Assembly: GCA_024220505.1 (NCBI GenBank)
Contig: JAKZZE010000003.1
Location: 1,178,001 to 1,242,000 of the forward strand
Source of the DNA: Rhizopus arrhizus
Lineage: Eukaryota; Mucoromycota; Mucoromycetes; Mucorales; Rhizopodaceae
Direction: 5' to 3'
Length of the DNA: 64,000 bases
Shown: one piece after another, positions 60,615 to 64,000 of the stretch
How the letters are laid out: every line of letters begins with the position of its first letter
Numbering within the stretch: position 1 is the first letter of the stretch
The notes under the pieces: generated by a model
The model's input: the letters and a program-made list of their open reading frames with translations, nothing else
What the model was told of the DNA's origin: nothing
Database searches by the model: none
Translations under genes and position numbers: made by a program

Positions 60615-62591
60615 ATGTCGCATAGAAAATCCATACAAACATTTGTCAAAAGATTTTCAATATTATCAGGAAATAATAATTCTCAACCAATTGAATGCAT
60701 GCTTGTGCCAGAGAAGAAAAAGGAAGAATACGCACAAACAGATATCATCAGTGCATTTCCAAAAGAAATTAGACTTCGAATATTTTCATTTTTGTCTTTT
60801 CAAGATTTAATTAAAATTCAATTGGTAAAATATTTACGTTCTGAAGAAAAAAATGAAACGAAACTAACTAAACTAAACAAGACTTGCCAACTGTGGTGTC
60901 GTTTAGCTCAAGATATTTCAGTATGGAAAAGTCGGTTTCAAGATTTAAATTCGCGCTTTAAAGACATTTACGCACATAATGTGGCAAAATTGTCAGAATC
61001 ATCCACATTATCATGGCAAAAAAGATATTGTCAGGCAATTACACTCACCAATTGGAGAATGGGCTCAGTACAAAGATTAACAAAGATAAATGTAAATGAT
61101 AGCGACAGTAGAATACTATCAGTAAAATTAAGGGGAGACTTATTAGTAACATTGACAGAGGTAGAAAAAAAAAAAACCTTTTGGGACATAATTATCTTAT
61201 AGTTTGCATTTAGGATAATTCAGTAAGATTATATCAATACAATTTAGATACTGGGTTCTCGTTTAAATCTAAGTACTCCTTTGGTGACCCTTCTTTAGTC
61301 AATAACATTGTGGAATGTATAGATATATTACCTGATGTTCATATATTAGTTATCGCTCAAAGAGGATCGTAAGTTTATAAGCCTAATTTTACAAGAATTT
61401 AATTTAAAAATAATGAAATACACAGGAAATGTATGTTTTATGATATTAACAAAGGACCGAAACATGATCCGATTCAAATATTAAAAGGAGGTGGTCATTC
61501 ATGGTTTATCCCTGATTCGATTGCTTTCAATGGAGACTATTTTGCTGTCGCTGGCAGAAAGCCATCCGTTGTGTTTGTTTGGAATTGGAGAAAAGGTATC
61601 AAGCTATCAAGTACGGTAAGTAAATGTCTGTTAAGAGAAGAAAATCTGGTATGTATTAAACGTATTTTAGGCCATCGATAATCAGCCTCATCATGTCTTT
61701 TTATCGGACAATAAGCTTATCATATTTAGTTCAGATGGATTACTGCAGGTTTCTGATATATTCGGCTCTAGTAAACAATCCATCATTACGCATTACATGA
61801 GTCCATGCAGTATACCTTGCATTGAATATGATAGTTCTTGTAATATTATTATAGCACCACATCTATCTAAGCGTATATACCACTATCAATGGGATTCATC
61901 TAATTATAAACAATTTTCTCAAACAGAAGGTGACTATAGCTATTCATCTTCAACCCTTATACCAACAACTTCTCGTAAAAGAATTTCTTCAACATTTATT
62001 AATTTTCTAAGACCATCTTATAACAAAAACAATACCGATAATACTCTTAATAATAATAAAACACAACAACATGTATCAAAATCAGCCACATCAAGGAAAG
62101 TAATAAATATCAATAAGTCAACGGAAACCACCAAAAAATATTCCTCTCATAATAATAGCAGATGCGTGCAGCAAACAAAGGCAGATTTGTCAAGTAGCGA
62201 TTGCAAAGAAGAACAAGATACCTTCCCAAATTTTCAAGAAAAACCTAAACTCACACGCTCAATTCACACAGCTCCATTATGTCATGCAGCGACAGAAGTC
62301 GTTAGTGTCGCAATTTACCAAGATAGAATTGCTACTGTAAATAGACGTGGTAGCATTGCATTATATGCTTTAAATGGCACTACAGCAGCAAAAGTAAACT
62401 GTGCATTAATTACTGGTGACTGCCATCAAGAATGGATTCAGGATGAAGAACAATATAGTAGAGAAGATGATGATCTATCAGATGGTTATGACTTTATAAG
62501 GTCAAGACTAGCGATGGGGAAAATGGGGCTCATATACGGGGGGAGAAATGGCTCTTTATGGTGGCTTGATTTTGGATGCAGAGCTGTTTAG
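60615..62591 (+). CDS. F-box protein with WD40-like repeats
   Basis: Candidate SCF substrate receptor. The N-terminus is basic; the F-box reads IISAFPKEIRLRIFSFLSFQ then DLIKIQLV. An in-frame insert or unspliced intron (about 60836-60868) precedes NKTCQLWCRLAQDISVWKSR. Repeat-like blades follow: ILSVKLRGDLLVTLTE, DNSVRLYQYNLDTGFSF, then FNGDYFAVAGRKPSVVFVWN and KLIIFSSDGLLQVSDIFGSS. Near the end are VSVAIYQDRIATVNRRGSIA and GLIYGGRNGSLWWLDFG. A Ser/Asn/Thr-rich disordered insert sits around 61920-62220. Three or four introns. Substrate unknown. The F-box is clear; the propeller is divergent. Confidence 0.72.
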
Positions 62592-62682
62592 ATTAGATAC
62601 TTGTAAGATGTTGATAGAGAATAGAATAAGACAAAATTAATGAAGCCATTGGATTTACTTTTATTAATAAAACCTATTTTAA

Positions 62683-63807
62683 TTAAACAAAAGTTTCTTG
62701 CTTTGCTTTTTTTAAGTTTGAAATCGTATTTGACATTCTTCTTACAGTATCATCCATTGCACTGATGTTATGTCTGGCAAAGAAGTCGCGAACTAAAGTA
62801 TCGGGATCAGAGTTATCATAAATACGTAAAATTGTATCAGCACCAGGAACAAAGCAAACAGTTATGTTAAACCAGAGAGTTGGGCTATTCTTTCTTTCTT
62901 TGCTGTATGGTACAGAACATGACTTGGTGTTAGCCTCAAAGGTTTTTATAGAATTATCTTTAGAATTTTTTGAATTGTCTTTGTCTTGTGAGCCATCTAG
63001 TAAATATTCTTCTAGAGTTATTTTAATATTGCATTGTTCGTGTTGTTCATTTTCGGCTTGGATAGCCTTTAAAGGAATTTGAATAGTAGATGGACATATG
63101 TCAGTAAGCGTTTGATTCTTATCTTTTGTGACATATGATATTGACTGTTCTTTGTTTTGTTCACGAGCACCAATAGAAGAATTATCTTTGTTCGTTCGCC
63201 ACTTTTCTTTGAACATTAGTTTAGCGTCATCTGAAGATAACAGCAAAGGATTGATTTTAGACTCATCCATGGACATGGTCTTTTGAATAGCTGGTGAAGA
63301 AATATTCCTAGTGCTTTCCATTAAGAAATCAACATATTGCTCTTTGAAAAAGCAAGCTTTAGAAAGCGAGCTCTTGGTAATAATGGGTAAGGCATGTCTT
63401 GATTTCATAGAATTTTTAACACCAAAAAATACTTCTGGTCGTTTCACTAGTTTTCTTGAGCCCTTGAATGAATTATGTTGTCGTTTTGATCGAGCTATGT
63501 ATTTATTTTTATCATTTTCTGGATGTCGTACTGATTTATGAATATGCGGATGCAATGCTGTTTCATCTGTATTAGTACTATCTGACTTCATCTTTACGGA
63601 AGGTACAAACAACAGATGCTGGCCTTTTTCATGATTAAGGCTTTTGTCATCAGTACAGTCATCACAGGTTACATAGCCATCACTGTCTTCAAACAATTCT
63701 TTATTAGTTTCTTTTTCTAATGTTAGATTCTTGAGGGCTTGATCTATACTATCCATACTAGTAGATAAAGAAATACATGTTCCTGTCATTTTTTGCTGCT
63801 TTCCCAT
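62683..63807 (-). CDS. Hypothetical protein with structured C-terminus
   Basis: Single exon, 374 residues, start at 63807 (MGKQQKMTGTCISLSTSMDS). The first 280 residues are polar and low in hydrophobics, probably disordered, with one Cys pair (VTCDDC). The last 75 residues look folded: LWFNITVCFVPGADTILRIY, SDPDTLVRDFFARHNISAM, then a basic helix TVRRMSNTISNLKKAKQE. I do not recognise the family. Reasonable coding statistics and length argue it is real. Tail-to-tail with the F-box gene, 91 bp apart. Confidence 0.6.
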   Translation of the reverse strand: MGKQQKMTGTCISLSTSMDSIDQALKNLTLEKETNKELFEDSDGYVTCDDCTDDKSLNHEKGQHLLFVPSVKMKSDSTNTDETALHPHIHKSVRHPENDKNKYIARSKRQHNSFKGSRKLVKRPEVFFGVKNSMKSRHALPIITKSSLSKACFFKEQYVDFLMESTRNISSPAIQKTMSMDESKINPLLLSSDDAKLMFKEKWRTNKDNSSIGAREQNKEQSISYVTKDKNQTLTDICPSTIQIPLKAIQAENEQHEQCNIKITLEEYLLDGSQDKDNSKNSKDNSIKTFEANTKSCSVPYSKERKNSPTLWFNITVCFVPGADTILRIYDNSDPDTLVRDFFARHNISAMDDTVRRMSNTISNLKKAKQETFV

Positions 63808-64000
63808 ATTTTTATTTTTAACATGTTGAAAAAAGGATTACCTTTGCTACTGCGTTCGGAATTGTACTTAAAAAATTACAACAAAAGAATAAAATACTCT
63901 AGAAGTAAAAAACGCGTTTTATGCACACATAAATCAAGCAAAACACTATAGAAATTTAAACGCAGTCAACTCCCACAAAAAATAAAACAACCTACTTGAT
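63808..64000. other. Window edge, upstream of the hypothetical gene
   Basis: 193 bp of AT-rich sequence, presumably promoter of the minus-strand gene. Nothing else seen. Confidence 0.6.

Overview
This window looks like nuclear DNA from an early-diverging filamentous fungus, most likely Mucoromycota (Mucorales). The reasons are: AT-rich intergenic DNA with long A/T homopolymers; compact genes with many 44-60 nt GT-AG introns; a white-collar photoreceptor, Zn2Cys6 and APSES regulators; and a ferritin gene, a family absent from most Dikarya but known from zygomycete fungi. No species is assigned. Gene models were spliced by eye from donor/acceptor sites, reading frame and family knowledge, so exon edges are good but unverified.

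Layout. 0-7 kb: an APSES (StuA/Efg1-like) factor, a WC-1-type LOV/PAS/GATA photoreceptor, GNA1 (UDP-GlcNAc and chitin precursor synthesis) and an FYRN/FYRC nuclear protein. 7.5-14.3 kb: an intronless O-fucosyltransferase-like protein, ribosomal protein uL18 (RPL5), EMC10 and a tetraspanin-like protein. 14.3-16.9 kb: gene-poor, with exon-like pieces. 16.9-24.9 kb: an F-box/kelch protein, a Zn2Cys6 factor, a decayed TOM70 copy and eL18. 24.9-27.9 kb: gene-poor, with a decayed ORF. 27.9-36.4 kb: a PAS-like protein, a three-RRM RNA-binding protein, an SLC35F-type transporter, eL33, NF-YA/HAP2 and a Mex67-like mRNA export factor. 38.6-42.9 kb: RRS1, a PHD protein and the MYST acetyltransferase ESA1/TIP60. 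43-52 kb: a possible small multi-intron gene, a PLP aminotransferase, a Zds1-like protein, ferritin and a YNG2-like ING protein. 52-55 kb: a repeat-rich gap with a 100-bp Tc1/mariner-type MITE and a tRNA-derived SINE candidate. 55-64 kb: NADPH-cytochrome P450 reductase, a SOG2/RAM-domain protein, an F-box protein with WD-like repeats and an unrecognised protein.

How the genes relate. There are no operons and most neighbours are functionally unrelated, as is normal for a fungal chromosome. Themes that recur are ribosome production (uL18, eL18, eL33, and RRS1, whose complex handles the uL18-containing 5S RNP), chromatin (ESA1 and an ING protein, which in yeast are both NuA4 subunits; PHD and FYR proteins) and environmental or morphogenetic regulation (WC-1, APSES, Zds1, SOG2).

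No toxin gene, virus, CRISPR array, rRNA or clear tRNA was seen. I found no convincing new multi-gene system. The best leads are the MITE and SINE pair, the stem-loop in a uL18 intron, the fungal ferritin, the TOM70 relic, possible 27-nt introns, and several small exon-like islands in the gene-poor gaps.
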